DNA of 64,000 nucleotides from Alisma plantago-aquatica (lineage: Eukaryota > Streptophyta > Magnoliopsida > Alismatales > Alismataceae), in contig OY856412.1 in NCBI GenBank assembly GCA_963693085.1, positions 1,063,414,744 through 1,063,478,743 of the forward strand, read 5' to 3'. Each line of letters begins with the position of its first letter. The stretch's first letter is position 1. Shown piece after piece: positions 37,884 through 49,770 of the stretch. The notes below the pieces were generated by a model. The model saw nothing but the letters and a program-made list of their open reading frames with translations. It was not told the origin of the DNA and made no database searches. Made by a program: the position numbers and the translations under genes.

Positions 37884-38514
37884 AGATACAATGCATAAAG
37901 TGCAGAACGCACAAGTGTTTTAGATTCATATAACAACATGACAGACTAACACATATATAGTGCATAACAACAACAGCGCCGAATTTACATACAACACTAG
38001 TTTAGTACATATATAGTGGGACTAAGGTGATGAGTTAACAAGAGGACAAACAGATTTCACCATGAGTTAACATTGAAGAAGGTCTACTAACCTACACTAA
38101 GCTAAACAAGTTTATCAGTACTAGCCTAAGGCACAAGTACCGTTCATCAGGACAATGATGGTCGTGGAATCTTAGTGGCCACCAGCTTAGTGGCCAGTAC
38201 ACGTTCAACTGGACAGTGGCCACTAAGCTTCCACGACCGTCACTGTCCTGACGAACGGTACTTTTTCCTTAGGCTAGTACTGATAAACTTGTTTAGCTCA
38301 GTGTAGGTTAGTAGACCTTCTTCAATGTTAACTCGTGGTAAAATCTATTTGTCCTCCTGTTAACTAAGTCACCTTAGTCCCACTATATATGTACTAAGCT
38401 ACTGTTGTATGTAAATTCGGCGCTGCTGTTGTTATGCACTATGTATGTGTTAGTCTGTTATGTTGTTATATGAATCTGAAGCACTTGTGCGTGCTGCACT
38501 TTATGTATTGTATT
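37884..38514. repeat. Long inverted repeat, about 300-bp arms with about 32-bp loop
   Basis: The left arm (about 37884-38182) is the reverse complement of the right arm (about 38215-38514), with only scattered mismatches. Landmarks are CACAAGTG (37910) against CACTTGTG (38482), GCGCCGAATTTACATAC against GTATGTAAATTCGGCGC, and CCGTTCATCAGGACA against TGTCCTGACGAACGG. RNA across it would fold into one long stem. It replaces the middle of the second transposon gene. Confidence 0.92.
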
Positions 38515-38650
38515 TGCACGAGCAGAGGAAACAAGGCACGTTCATAATTTGGGAGAACGTGAAAGTAAGTTCCCGACTCCAATGTATATAATATTTATGT
38601 GAACTGTGCTTAGTTGTATTTTTTTATATTTTGTATGTTTCAATTTATAG

Positions 38651-39000
38651 TGTGCTAGACAAGACAATGGTTGGGCATGTGCATACTATGTGATGCGATT
38701 TATGCAGATGATTATCCAATATGTCACATTGGACATCGATATCATACATGACGTATTATATATAGTCTCATTAGTTAGTATGAAATATATCAATCTTATT
38801 TTTATGTTATTACTTATAAATATACATCATTCTCTTTGCAGGTGTTTAAAACTGACCACACTATAGGTAAATAATTAAAATATGTACATGATCCATACAC
38901 GATGGAAGTATTAAATGAAGTAAGAGAACAATGGGCAAGAGCCATTCAAGCAGTGGGGACTGTAAAATATAATAGGGATGTCGATAGCGATGATGAATGA
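38651..39000 (+). pseudogene. Remnant of a Ulp1-like cysteine protease domain in the CACTA element
   Basis: An exon after an acceptor at 38650 reads CARQDNGWACAYYVMRFMQMI. This resembles the catalytic Gln...Cys segment of Ulp1/SUMO-protease-like domains carried by many plant CACTA elements (usual ECGYYVM). A second exon from 38842 has an early TAA and then reads TMEVLNEVREQWARAIQ, ending at TGA 38998-39000. The upstream His/Asp part of the active site is absent, so only the C-terminal end survives. Confidence 0.6.
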
Positions 39001-39282
39001 TATTTTGTAAATGAATATTTCTGAATGTTTATACATGTCTAAATGTTTATACATGTATTTGAATGTTTCTACATGTGTGAATGTGAGAATTGAATTGATG
39101 TCTGAATGTATCTACTTGTGTGAAAAGTATATTTGTTGATTCCGTAGGTTTGTGGCCTATTTATAGGCTGATATCAATGGATGTTGTAAACCTGCAGTTC
39201 AGAAAACTGAACTGCAGGTTCTCATCCTGCTGACTAGCCACAACAGGCCTGCAAATTGATAAGAAAAAGAAAAAAACATAGG

Positions 39283-39759
39283 TGTCAGTTATTTATAGAA
39301 CACTGACATCAAAGGATTACAACATCAGTTATTGGATAAAAATTGCCGCCTTATATGACAAACAACCCGACCGTGCAGGAAAGCACGACCGTGGCGGGTT
39401 ATGGTGTCAGTTATTAGTATAAAACTGACGCCTGTAGTACTAAACACGGTCGTGCAGGGAAGCACGGCCGTGGTGTCTGGAAATATGGCGTCAGTTAATT
39501 AGTTGCAAACTGACGTAGAAAGTGTCCTAGATGGCGCCCTTTTTGTGGCGCGAACCCTTTGGGCGTCGGCTTACTATACATAACTGACGCCTATAGGTGC
39601 CTTGCTGGCGTGTTTTCGATGGCGCGAAGCCTTTTGGTATTGGTTAGAAAACCGACGCCGAAGAGTTCGACCTTTAGCGGCGCCCACATAGGCGTCGCTT
39701 GAGAACCATCGCTAAAAGGGGTTAAACAACTGACGCCAAAGGCGTGTTCTGTAGTAGTG
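39283..39759. repeat. CACTA 3' subterminal repeats with CACGACCGTG dyads
   Basis: Repeated motifs such as GGCGTCAGTT and AACTGACGCC appear in both orientations up to the terminus. Two dyad groups, ACCGTGCAGGAAAGCACGACC (39370-39390) and CACGGTCGTGCAGGGAAGCA (from 39446), resemble the dyads of the retroelement at 45366-52751. Confidence 0.85.
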
Positions 39760-39762
39760 ATA

Positions 39763-40468
39763 CTGACTGAACTCAGTATCCAGATACTCTGGTCAAGTAT
39801 TTGGGTATTGAGCTAAGCTAGTATGGAACTGCCGAATATACTTCTTCTGGATGCCCTGACCAAGTATCCAGATGAACATAGTTTGATAGTATAATAAGAT
39901 ACATGATGAAAAAGATAAGAATGGCGATAAAATGGTGAAAGATAAAAGGATTTTATAATTCAATATGGAACCTATGGAAAACATGAAATTTCATATAAGA
40001 AAGATGAAAGCTTAATGGATTATGAACATAATCTCTAATGAGTTTGAGTCTGAGTAGTAAATCTGAAATTGTGAGAAAAAGCTATGAACTAAGATGCACA
40101 CTAGATGATCTTGTTTATAAAGGAAATTGATGAATGCAGATGATAATATGTGAATGAGTCATAATCTTAGTACATGAGATACACAATCAAATTAAAAAAA
40201 TGGATGTGAAAGGTGATGTGAATCAGATCTTAATAAATAATGTATTACTAATATTAGTGATTCAAATGTTTATAATACCCAAGGAGAGATATGATGATGA
40301 CATAGGATGAAATATCCATCTATACAAACAAAAGATGTCATATGAAAGAAAGATAAAATGGAATACTTTCTAACTGGATGTCGAGAGAGATGAATGATGA
40401 GATGATATGATATTCTTTTGTATCTTTTCTTGGATTTTGGGATGAAATCCTAAAAGGAGGGGAGAATT
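39763..40468 (+). other. LARD internal domain 2, right part
   Basis: This continues 31958-32058 and with it makes about 807 bp, matching internal domain 1. The polypurine tract AAAAGGAGGGGAGAATT lies directly before LTR 3. It is non-coding. Confidence 0.9.
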
Positions 40469-43400
40469 TGTAATGACCTATTTTCAAATTAGTCATCTAA
40501 TTAGGGTTTACTTAGATGATTGTATGCTTAACTAAGTTGATCATTGTTTAAAGCTTGATTAGTGATGGTAGTTAAGTTTTGGTATTTTAAATATAATGAG
40601 AAGGTTCACTCAAACTTTGATTCACATAATAAGGGCTAAGATTTGGAAACTCTAATCGGCCTAAATTAGGGTTTTAAGGACATCTAAAAATAGAATTTGA
40701 TAAGTATAGTGTCTCACTAAATAATTTTTGGTATTTTATGTGTACGACTAATTTAATTAAAATTTGGATATGATTTGTATATCTCAAATAGTAACACTAT
40801 TGAAAAATATCATAATTTTTGAAGAATGTTCTGACCTATTTTTTGGTCGAGTTTCACACTCGACCGATCATATTTTTAGATTGATATAGCAGTGTGGTAA
40901 TTGAATTTTATCTTTTTATTGGTATATTATATTGATCTCAAACTGTAGTTGTTAAACTCTATTTTAGACACCCTATTAAATTGGTGTAATTTTTTTGATG
41001 ATTTTTGGTCCCTATAGAGAGGGGTGACGGTCGAGTTCTGTGAAGGAAAAACTCAACCGACCATGCTGCTGACTGCAATAAAGAAATATAGTATTTGATT
41101 TTTAGTTATTTATTGATAACTCCAAATTATCTAAATTTTTTTTATGTATCTTATAAATTCAATTTCAGAATTTTTTTTAAAGTTTCATAATTTTGATGAG
41201 GTTTGAGTTCTGAAACGTGTGGTTTTGGTCGAATTTAGAACTCAGTCGACCAACCAGTCTGAGCAAAATAAAAATACATTGAGGGGCTTGTTTGCAAATG
41301 TTCTAAGCACCTCAATTCATCTATATCACTAACATAACACACAAGGAGCTCTCATAACTCGTCCTTCCTGTAAAAGAAACAAAATTCTTGAGAGAGAGTA
41401 GATATAGGGTTTTGATATGAGAAAGTGGTGGAGATGTTGACCTAGGGTTTCTCTATCCAAGATATGATGAAATCAAGTAAGTTTAGCTTATTTGCATAGA
41501 ATTTCATGGTGATTCTTCTCTCACATGTCAAGATTCCGTCCCTCCCCCGATTGGATTTGAAATCACATCAAATCTCCCCCTTTTCTCACTCTTTCTCTTC
41601 TAATCCTCATTTCTGGGGTTTCCGAGTTGAGAGGAGAAAGAATTGGATTCTTTTGTGAGAGTTTGATTGGGTTTCCAAAACTTCAGAGGTTGACCTACGA
41701 AATTAAGGTGCTTTGCACCTAAGGTAAGTGTTTTTCTCCCTCCTAAGATTTGTATTCATGTTGAAAGCCTAATTATATCCGGCTAAAACAATCAGAAACC
41801 TTGTTTGTACATGTATGTGATTGGATTTGATTTGGGAAAGATATTGGGGATCCAATTCTAATGATTTTGATTATTTATCATTGATTGGAACTTGATTAGT
41901 TCCTGATATATTGATTGAGGATCCATGGGTTTTTCTTATGGGTAGATTACTATGCTATTTCATGTGAATTTTGCCTAAATATCAGCACAATGGCTGATAT
42001 GCTTGGAATTGAATTGACATGTGTAAATTCATATTTGAATTATACTAGATTTGTATGATACAAGTGTATTGTTGAATGTTAATGGAATTACCTCATCCAA
42101 AAAAAAAGAATGTTAATGGAGTTGAATGACCACATATCCTGATTAGTATTTGAGTTGAGGAAGTGAATGAAATGAGTCAATTAATCAATGTATACTTATG
42201 ATTGATGAATGAAATGTGTGAAAATGGAAACTAGGGTTTCCATATTTGTGAATAACCCTAATGAACCCTTGAGTCATGATTGGATTACTGAATGATATGA
42301 TTATTACGATATGTTGAACTAAGTAATGACTTTTTGAAAACCTTAAAAGTTTTTTATTAAGATTATTATGAGTGATAAAGTTAGAACTTGTATATGATGT
42401 TGTAAATGTGATCAAATGCTAAATTTGAATGTATTAATACTTCAATTGAATATGATGAGTTTTACTAGTATCATCTAAGTCTAATGTATTTGTTTTAGTA
42501 TAATAAAGAATTATCATTGTTGATTTTGGGAATGACATTAGTAGTCAATGACAAGTTACACTTATCTGAATATAAGAGACAATATGAACAAGATGTACTT
42601 AATGGTGATTGCAAGTTAAAGATGAAACTAATAAAGATAGTATGATGAAGTATTTATATTTTATTTTAATTACATGTGGTTTAACCCAAATTAAATGAAA
42701 TATATTAAGAACTGTACTTTGATAAATGTTATGTAGAAGAGAAGCATTGTATGTAAAGTGAATCAAGAAAGATTGGTTCAGATAATGTAATGAACATGAA
42801 ATGAAAGAAGTTGAGACTACTGAGTATAAAATGATGGAAAAAGATAGGAATTAGTAGATTATTCTAAGAATGTAACTCTTACCCTAAAATGATGAGTTTG
42901 ATGATGCTAGTGAATGACAATCTCAAATGGGGGATTAAGAGATGCACATAACTGTAGTTGAATTCAAATAAAAGATGAAAGTCAAGTATTTGAATTGATT
43001 TACAAGAATGTGTTCTTGAATTGTGAATTGTACTCTGAGAATGGACTAATAGTACAAACTTCAATTGATAGTCAACATGTGTTGATTAGTAAACCCATAT
43101 GAAGAATGTGAAATAAAAGAAGAGAAATAAGTCAGTTATGCATGTATATGCATGAAATTATTGGCATCTATTCAGATTGGATGGAACAGGCATATGTTGT
43201 AGGGTGAATCTATTCTGGGTATGAGGAATGATACATGATATCTACTGTTGCTAGTTCTAATGCCTCTTCTAATATTTGTTCAGAATTGTGATATACAATG
43301 AACTGATAAGATTTATGTTGAAATTGAATTTAATATACACTCCTTACATTGAGAAACCCTAATAAGGGTAAATGTTGCATAATGAGATTATGTTTAGGGT

Positions 43401-45221
43401 TGAAAGCCCACTGATGATGATAAAACCCTGACGGGGTAAATGTTGGACAATAAGATTATGTCTCGGGCAGAAAGCCCACTATTGATAATTGTTGTGAGAT
43501 GATGTATAAGATAGAAATAATCATATGTGCTCCAATTTACAAATTTATTGTGCTTCTTACTTTGATCATTTTCCTTATGGATAAACTTGATATGTTTAAT
43601 GTTATTCTAGTTACGTGAGAATACAAAAATATGATGTATGATGTTTTGAATTCTTTTAAGATGAGTAATAGAGACTAATAACAAGTGAAATGATGGAACA
43701 TCTAGTTAGGTGCCCTGAACACTGTGAGTTTCCCCCGAGGACCACACTGGGGAAACAAAATGGATCTCCTTGTAGTAATCGATGAATTATGAGAAGGATT
43801 TCCAGAGTGTGGATCGAGACCTTAAAGGTTAGACCACCAGGATTTAGGAGTGAGTCATCTGGAGTGGCTCTGGTCCTAAATCCTTGTTGTGAAAGTCCAT
43901 GTGATGAAATGAAATATGTGAAATGTGAAATGAAAAATATGTGAAATACAATGATATGTGATATACTTCTTTGCTGGTTCCTATCTCGTGTACCCAAGAT
44001 GAGGATGTGAGACTCTTTAGGCAACCCTGAGGTGGCCAGGGTCTATTGTTGATATCTTAGGGTGGTCGGATAAACCCTAGGATAGTGATGGTGAGTAGTT
44101 GACATGAGAATCAGGCGTGGTGACTTCTACTTGGTGAGGTACAAGCCAAGTAGTTTTAGGGCAAATGAATAAAATATGATAAGCCATGTAGAACATGCCT
44201 TGAATGATTATTACATTCCTTGTACTACTAGTTGATGATTTGTCATTATTGATTAAGCATCATGTTGTGGAAAGTAATGATGTTTCTATGGACAGTTTCT
44301 ATTTCATATTATGATCTGTCATGCTGACAAGTTATAGATGTTGGGGTTTATATTCATTTTGAATATGAGTTTGATTGCTTTCTATTTGATTGTATTGTTT
44401 GGTATATATGTATTATGTGTACTTCAGCTTCACGACTACAGGATGTGTTCCTGGTCCTGCTGGTGGAGTGTCACAAAGTTAATGTTATTGTTATGTATTG
44501 ATTCAAAATGCTTAGAACTTGACTTATTACTCATGCATTAGGATTCTTAATCTGAACTGAGAAGTATTTGTTGATTTGTTCATAGACATGCTTTAAAAGA
44601 TGTTTCAAAGTTATAATTGGTTTAAGTGATTACCTTATCTGTTGGATCAGATTATGACTTATGATAGATCTATCAGCTAGACTTTTCAATATATGCATGT
44701 TATTGTTAAGTTTATTACACTTAATCTGATGTTGATGCATGTACCTAGCTTGAGTGGGAGGTATCCACTCATTGGGGCTCTATATGAGTCTCATGAGGTT
44801 ATTTCAAATGTTTTTATGTATAATGCTATCCAGCAGAGAGGTCATGATTAGGAAGATATAAATAGCATAATCTAGATTGATTAGAATGTCCATGTACTCT
44901 CTCTTTTCCAGGATGGGTTGTAGATTAAGTTTGTTCCTCAATGTACATGTATCTGATGTAAACTGAACTGCATATGAGAACAAGATTTGATTCTAGATTT
45001 AATGAGTTGAATATGATTTGTGATATCTGAATGTGATGTCCTTGGTGACATTGGTTTATGAGTTTGCGAAGAAAGAAAAAGGAAAAATTTATCTGTCTTG
45101 TTTGTATATTGTTTAATCGCCTTTGTTGAGAATTCATTATTTTATTTCATAATCTAGGTTTAGGTTTGGGATTATATCTAATGATTGGTATTTATGCTGA
45201 TCAAAAGAGTGGGTCCCGACA
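40469..45221 (+). repeat. LARD LTR 3
   Basis: This 4753-bp third LTR ends CCCGACA and is followed by the target duplication GTATC. Its dyads lie at about 40847-40870, 41028-41065 and 41222-41252. It differs from the other copies by substitutions, indels and a small retroposed insertion at 42087-42107. An antisense frame at 43656-44024 is the decayed relative of the one in LTR 1. Confidence 0.93.
42074..42120 (+). mobile_element. 21-bp retroposed insertion with A-tail and 13-bp target duplication
   Basis: GAATGTTAATGGA occurs at 42074-42086 and 42108-42120, flanking ATTACCTCATCC plus nine A's. LTR 1 (about 23294) and LTR 2 have the uninterrupted site. The A-tail and duplication length fit LINE-machinery retroposition of a severely 5'-truncated SINE or other RNA. 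Confidence 0.8.
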
Positions 45222-45226
45222 GTATC

Positions 45227-45360
45227 GGGGTAGGACCTCCGCCCGATATGGTCATGTCGGGCTGCTGGCCGTGTCAGGCTGCACCCGTGATAGGTATAGA
45301 CCATATCGGGTTGGGTATTGTGTCGGGTTAGGATACATATCAGATAAACACTATCTTAAG
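45227..45360. other. Background repeat, middle segment
   Basis: Only 134 bp separate the LARD's right duplication from the next element's left duplication (GCTCT at 45361-45365). It contains GCCCGATATGGTCATGTCGGGC, itself an inverted repeat, and further TATCGGG and GTCGGGT motifs shared with 21590-21680 and 52757-53350. Confidence 0.55.
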
Positions 45361-45365
45361 GCTCT

Positions 45366-46597
45366 TGATTCAGCGCTATTTTAGGGCTTCATCTTGTGGC
45401 ATTTTGCATTTCAATCACATCTATACCTATTAGATTACTTAGATCTCTCATTTGAGAAGGCTCCATGCTAATTGCACTAGAATTACCTAATCTTGCTACT
45501 TAGATCTCTCGCTTAGGTTTAGGGAGATTGATTAGGATGTAGGAAGATGGGAGACAACCTAGGGATCCAAGAATTGGACCTAGAGGAAAATCCCAAAATT
45601 CACACATATAAGTAATTTGCCTAAACCTAAGTGAGAGATCTAAGTAGCTAGATTAGGTAATTCTAGTGCAATTAGCATGGAGCCTTCTCAAGGCTAGAAT
45701 GTGGGGGAATTGGGGCCCAAAACCCTAATTTCGCCTCCCCATTACTACCCTCGGTCCCTAATTGCCCTAGGAATGCCTAATCTAGAAGACTAGACTTGAT
45801 TAGAATCTAATTGAATTGAACCTAACCCCTAACCCAATTGAGTCTCGTAAGGGTAGTAGGGGGTGTTAGGGACTAGTTCCCCTATACACAACCTAGCATA
45901 TCCATGGCCAGTTAGTAGCTTAGGTTAATTCATTAGACTCTAACTTGTTATTTGGTTTGGATAATCTAAATGGAATAATAATGTTCATATGTCACCCCAA
46001 CTTAAGTGATAAGTTCATACCCCTAAATAGCCCACACATCTCTTTACTGCTTGAAACCTTAGTTTTGTGCTTGCTTAGCTTAATTAGTTCTTTCCTTGAT
46101 TAGTTAGCTTCTTGATTTGTTCTTGCCTTGCTCATGTTAGTTTAGTTCTTTAATTCCACTTCTGCTCCTCTTGCCTGTCTTAGTGTAAATTACCTTTTCC
46201 TACCTAGCTTAGTCTTTCCTTGCTTGCTTAGTCTTAATTCAATCTAGGGTTAACGTTGATTTCATTTTTGCCTATAATTCATCATTTGTTCATAGTAGTT
46301 TAACAATCAAACCAACCTTCAAACCCTTAACCCTAGTCTCCGTAGTAGGAACCCAACAAAAGTAACCTAGCTCTAGTGCCCCCTTTTTTCCCTATTGATC
46401 AACCCTATACTTGCCACCTTCCTATACTACGACACGACCCCATGCGCTTGCAGGTGTAGTGTTTTAGTGTGAGTAGGTGTTAAGTTAGGTTTACAAATTT
46501 CGAAAGCAAATTCCCATCACGTGTGTTCCAACCTCATGGGGTGCATCTAGTTGAGTCAAATCGGCTAGTGTGTAGCACCTCTAGCGGAATCGCACCA
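45366..46597 (+). repeat. 5' LTR, deleted and partly inverted
   Basis: The head (to about 45441) matches 49474-49548. The next ~170 bp (to about 45612) match the reverse complement of a downstream LTR segment (about 51680-51840). After that the LTR continues in direct orientation to 46597. As a result 45454-45521 and 45622-45689 form a 68-bp inverted repeat. The dyad array and TATA box of the other LTR are missing, so this LTR probably cannot drive transcription. Confidence 0.85.
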
Positions 46598-46604
46598 AGC
46601 TTTC

Positions 46605-46622
46605 TGGCGTCGTTGTCGGGGA
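46605..46622 (+). promoter_or_regulatory. Primer-binding site (tRNA-Asp type)
   Basis: TGGCGTCGTTGTCGGGGA lies 7 bp after the LTR end. It is almost the same as the site of the Athila element (one difference), which is the main reason to place this element near that lineage. Confidence 0.85.
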
Positions 46623-46795
46623 TTAGAGGCGCTCGGCCTAGCTAGTTAGTTTTGCTTTGATTTTTCCTACTTCCCTCATCATTGCTATTTTTTATTCATC
46701 ATTCTTTGCATTCTTTGTGTATATTGGTTTACTAACTTGTTCTCTTTTGTTTGGTTGTGCTTTGTGCATGTGACAAGCCACTCAGAGAAGACAAG

Positions 46796-47467
46796 ATGGA
46801 AGGCCAAAATACACAAACCCATCCATTTCCTCCACCACCCTACCTCCAAGGCTATCCTAAGCCTTACACACCTCTACCACCTCCACTACCGCAACCTTCC
46901 CACCACTTCACTTTCCAACCTCAATTCCCTCCTCCACTACCCTACCTCCAAGGCTATCCTAAGCCTTACACACTACCACCACCTCCATTGCCACAACCCT
47001 CCTACCAGTTCACCTTCCTACCTCAATTCATTTTACCACCTCCATCACCACAACCCTCCTACTAGTTCACCTTCCAACCTCAATTCATTCTACCACCTCC
47101 ATCACCACAACCCTCCCACCAATTCACCTTCCAACCTTAATGCCCTCCTCCACCTAAAGTCCAATGGCCATCAACACTGATGCCACCACCTCCCCCTACT
47201 TCCCATGAGCAAATGGATATGATTGAGACCCCTCTCTTTGGTGCCTATGAAGACCCGTTCCTCAAGAGAGAGAAAACCTATGGCATGAGATTTTTGAGGG
47301 TCTTAAGGCTTATTAAGATCTATGATGATGATCCCCAAGGAGAGAGAATTGCTGAAAATGACTTACGAAGCTTGCATGACCCTTGGGAGGAAGATCAATC
47401 AAGGAAAGCATTTGAGAGGATTGCTTATGATGGGGGTGCAAACAATTTGTTTTTGGACCATGGTTGA
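46796..47467 (+). pseudogene. Proline-rich ORF of the non-autonomous element, two in-frame stops
   Basis: The frame runs from ATG 46796 to TGA 47465-47467 (223 codons plus the stop) with TAG at 47063 and TAA at 47138. The first half is made of repeated Pro-rich units (YLQGYPKPYT twice, then PPPSPQPS...FTFQPQF several times). These reflect a DNA tandem repeat at about 46840-47140. The C-terminal 75 residues are not repetitive and acidic/basic mixed (RFLRVLRLIKIYDDDPQGER), with no family I recognise. It follows the primer site, the position of gag, so a diverged gag or leader protein is possible. Function unknown. Confidence 0.45.
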
Positions 47468-49473
47468 TGGTGAAAGAACAACAAGCCTGGTTGAAGGCAT
47501 GAAACTTAGCACTTATGGGAGGAAACCCACATAGGTTTGGGAAATTTTGACCCAACCTTCACTTTTTGATACAATTGCTTTGTTTTTACACTTTTCAAGA
47601 AAACACACACACACTTGTGTTCAATAGTTTTTGTCTAGTTTTAAGATGTGTAGGTGGTAACAGGGTGAAATGAAGGAAATTCGAGTACAATTGAGAGAAG
47701 GATTCAAAGAAAAATCACTTTGGGTCAAGTTTTTTAGTGTTTGATGTTCCTCATTTTGAGAGTAGCAGCTACAGGGACCACCACGGTCGTGACACATCAA
47801 TACGACCGTGGTCATTTGCATGAAAAATACACCAAGTCCCTGGATTCAGAAGCAAAATTGAGAAAAGCTGCCAAAGGACTGCACCACGGCCGTGCCAAGC
47901 AGCACGGTCGTGCAACTTGAAGCCACCACGGTCGTGCTACGCAGCACGACCGTGCTGCAGACCAATTTCAGCCACTGAAGGTAGATTAGTGTGGCAGCTA
48001 CTACGCATATCCTCCACCACAGGGAGGAACACCACCAGAGACTCGAGAGAGCCATGATCGTCTACCCTATCATCCTAAACTCTAGGATCATGTTGAGGAC
48101 ATCACGATTCAAAAGTTTGGGGTGGTAGGGCAGGTATGCCCTAGTTTCACTTTACATTTCGCCTGGCACATCCACTTTTGTTTTCTTGTTTTTGCTATCT
48201 ATCTTAGTCATCTTTACTGCTTTGCATACTTGCATGTCATGTAGTTTACTTTCTTGCAATTTTTACATAATTTTCAAAAATGTTGATATTTTTGCCATGC
48301 ATTGCATATCATGTAGATTTTTGGTAATTTTTGCATGTTTTGGCTAGGATTTGCTTGTTTTCTACTTTAAGTTTTATAATATAGGATTAGATGTGATTGG
48401 AGGCAACTTGGCACAATTTTGGCCAATTTTGCCCAAATTTGAGATTTCTTGTCTAAAAAGTGTGCTTTGACCCAATCTCTACTGTTTTAAGTAAAAATGA
48501 TGACCTTTGACAAATGCAAGTGAATTACCATTGTTTGTTGCTAAGTGGTATCAGTGTTTGAATTTTTACATGTACATCACCTCTTTTAGGATTGTGATTG
48601 ATTTATTGAATTGTTAGTTGAGCAAGCTTTGAATGATTAGTGTTTGTAGAATCACTTGATTGATATATCAATTTCATCTTGTTCATTCATGTGATGTGAT
48701 ATCTAGGATGAAGTATTGGATTAATTTTCATGCAGGATGTCTTATGTGGAGAATCATACCAATGACCCCTCTTTGATCCAATTCTTCTTCCACCATCTTC
48801 ATACCCCTCCGCCTCATAAAAAGATGCCTTAGTGCACATAATCAGCCTTGGCCACCTCCAAAAGTTTGGGGTGGCCATATCTTTACCCCCTCGCTTCACT
48901 CTATCCACCATATGCCCTATCTACACCAAGGGCAAGAAAAAGAAAAGAAAAAAACAAAATAAAAGGTTGCTCCTGTTTAAGAGCATTTAAATAAAGAAAA
49001 GATGAGTGTGTCAAAACACTCCAAAAATCTTATCGCAACCCTTTCTTCCATTTTCATACCTATTGAGCTAGGAAACATCAAACCTAGCTCATTTTGCCTT
49101 TTTTCGTAAAAACGTGGGTCTTTTGGTGTGATTTGAAACATAAAATTGAATGCATAAATATGAAACAATACTCCTAGTTATCCTTGATTAACATCATCAT
49201 GAAACGGTTTACCCGGTACTTTATGGAAGAAATATGGATAACTTGTGTATTCTATGCGCTATATTTGAAGTTCATATGCTTTGTGCTCTTTTCATGATTG
49301 GATTGTGAAAGCATGAGAGGAGAGAGGTGGAATGCATGTACTTAGTCATCTTTGATACCATTCAGCAATAATCATCTTTTACATTGCATATGTCATTTCT
49401 TATTTGTGGAAGATTTGTAGAGAGATTGAGTTGGAGCATACTTGAGGACAAGTATGTTTCAAGTTTGGGGTGG
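47468..49473 (+). other. Non-coding internal region with dyads and three polypurine-like tracts
   Basis: Dyad motifs (CCACGGTCGTG, GCACGACCGTGC and variants) lie at 47780-47957. AAGTTTGGGGTGG occurs three times, at about 48114, 48862 and 49461. The last directly abuts the 3' LTR and is the working polypurine tract. The remainder is AT-rich without genes. Confidence 0.75.
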
Positions 49474-49770
49474 TGATTCAGTCCTATTTTAGGGCTTCAT
49501 CTTGTGTCATTTTGCATTTGAATCACATCTATACCTATTAGATTACATGTTATTTCCCTTAATATGCATATTTGTGTAAAATGCACTTATGGACATTATT
49601 TGCATGTTTTTCAGGTACTTGGACCACACTTGGATGGATGAGAGAGATGGAGGGATCCAAAGAAGTCCCCAGAGCTCCCTCAACCTACCCCTAGTGGCCA
49701 AGAGTCAAGCTTAAGCAAAGAAGTCCATGGATAACAAAGTTTGAAGCTCAAAGTGCAAGCAAAGTCCCCA

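Larger units (their letters stand above)
32059..39759 (+). mobile_element. CACTA (En/Spm) DNA transposon, 7.7 kb
   Basis: The termini are CACTACTACAGAAAC... and ...GTTCTGTAGTAGTG, an inverted repeat of at least 13 bp. A 3-bp target duplication ATA lies on each side (32056-32058, 39760-39762). The homologous empty site at about 26516 confirms the boundaries exactly. Inside are subterminal repeats, a GC-rich 5' block, a degenerate TNP2-type transposase, remnants of a second gene, and a large inverted repeat. Without functional genes it can only be mobilised by another copy. Confidence 0.97.
21685..45221 (+). mobile_element. LARD-like Ty3/gypsy derivative, tandem LTR-int-LTR-int-LTR (contains a CACTA element)
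   Basis: Three long LTRs of about 4.73-4.75 kb (21685-26415, 27224-31957, 40469-45221) alternate with two short internal domains of about 0.81 kb. Each LTR starts TGTAATGAC, and LTR2 and LTR3 end GACA. A perfect 5-bp duplication GTATC flanks the whole tandem (21680-21684 and 45222-45226). Each internal domain has a TGGTATCAGA-type primer site next to the upstream LTR and a polypurine tract AAAGGAGGGGAGAAT next to the downstream LTR. There is no gag or pol. The polypurine tract and TGTAATGAC start resemble chromovirus (Tekay/Del) elements. The triple-LTR form fits unequal recombination between LTRs. Confidence 0.93.
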
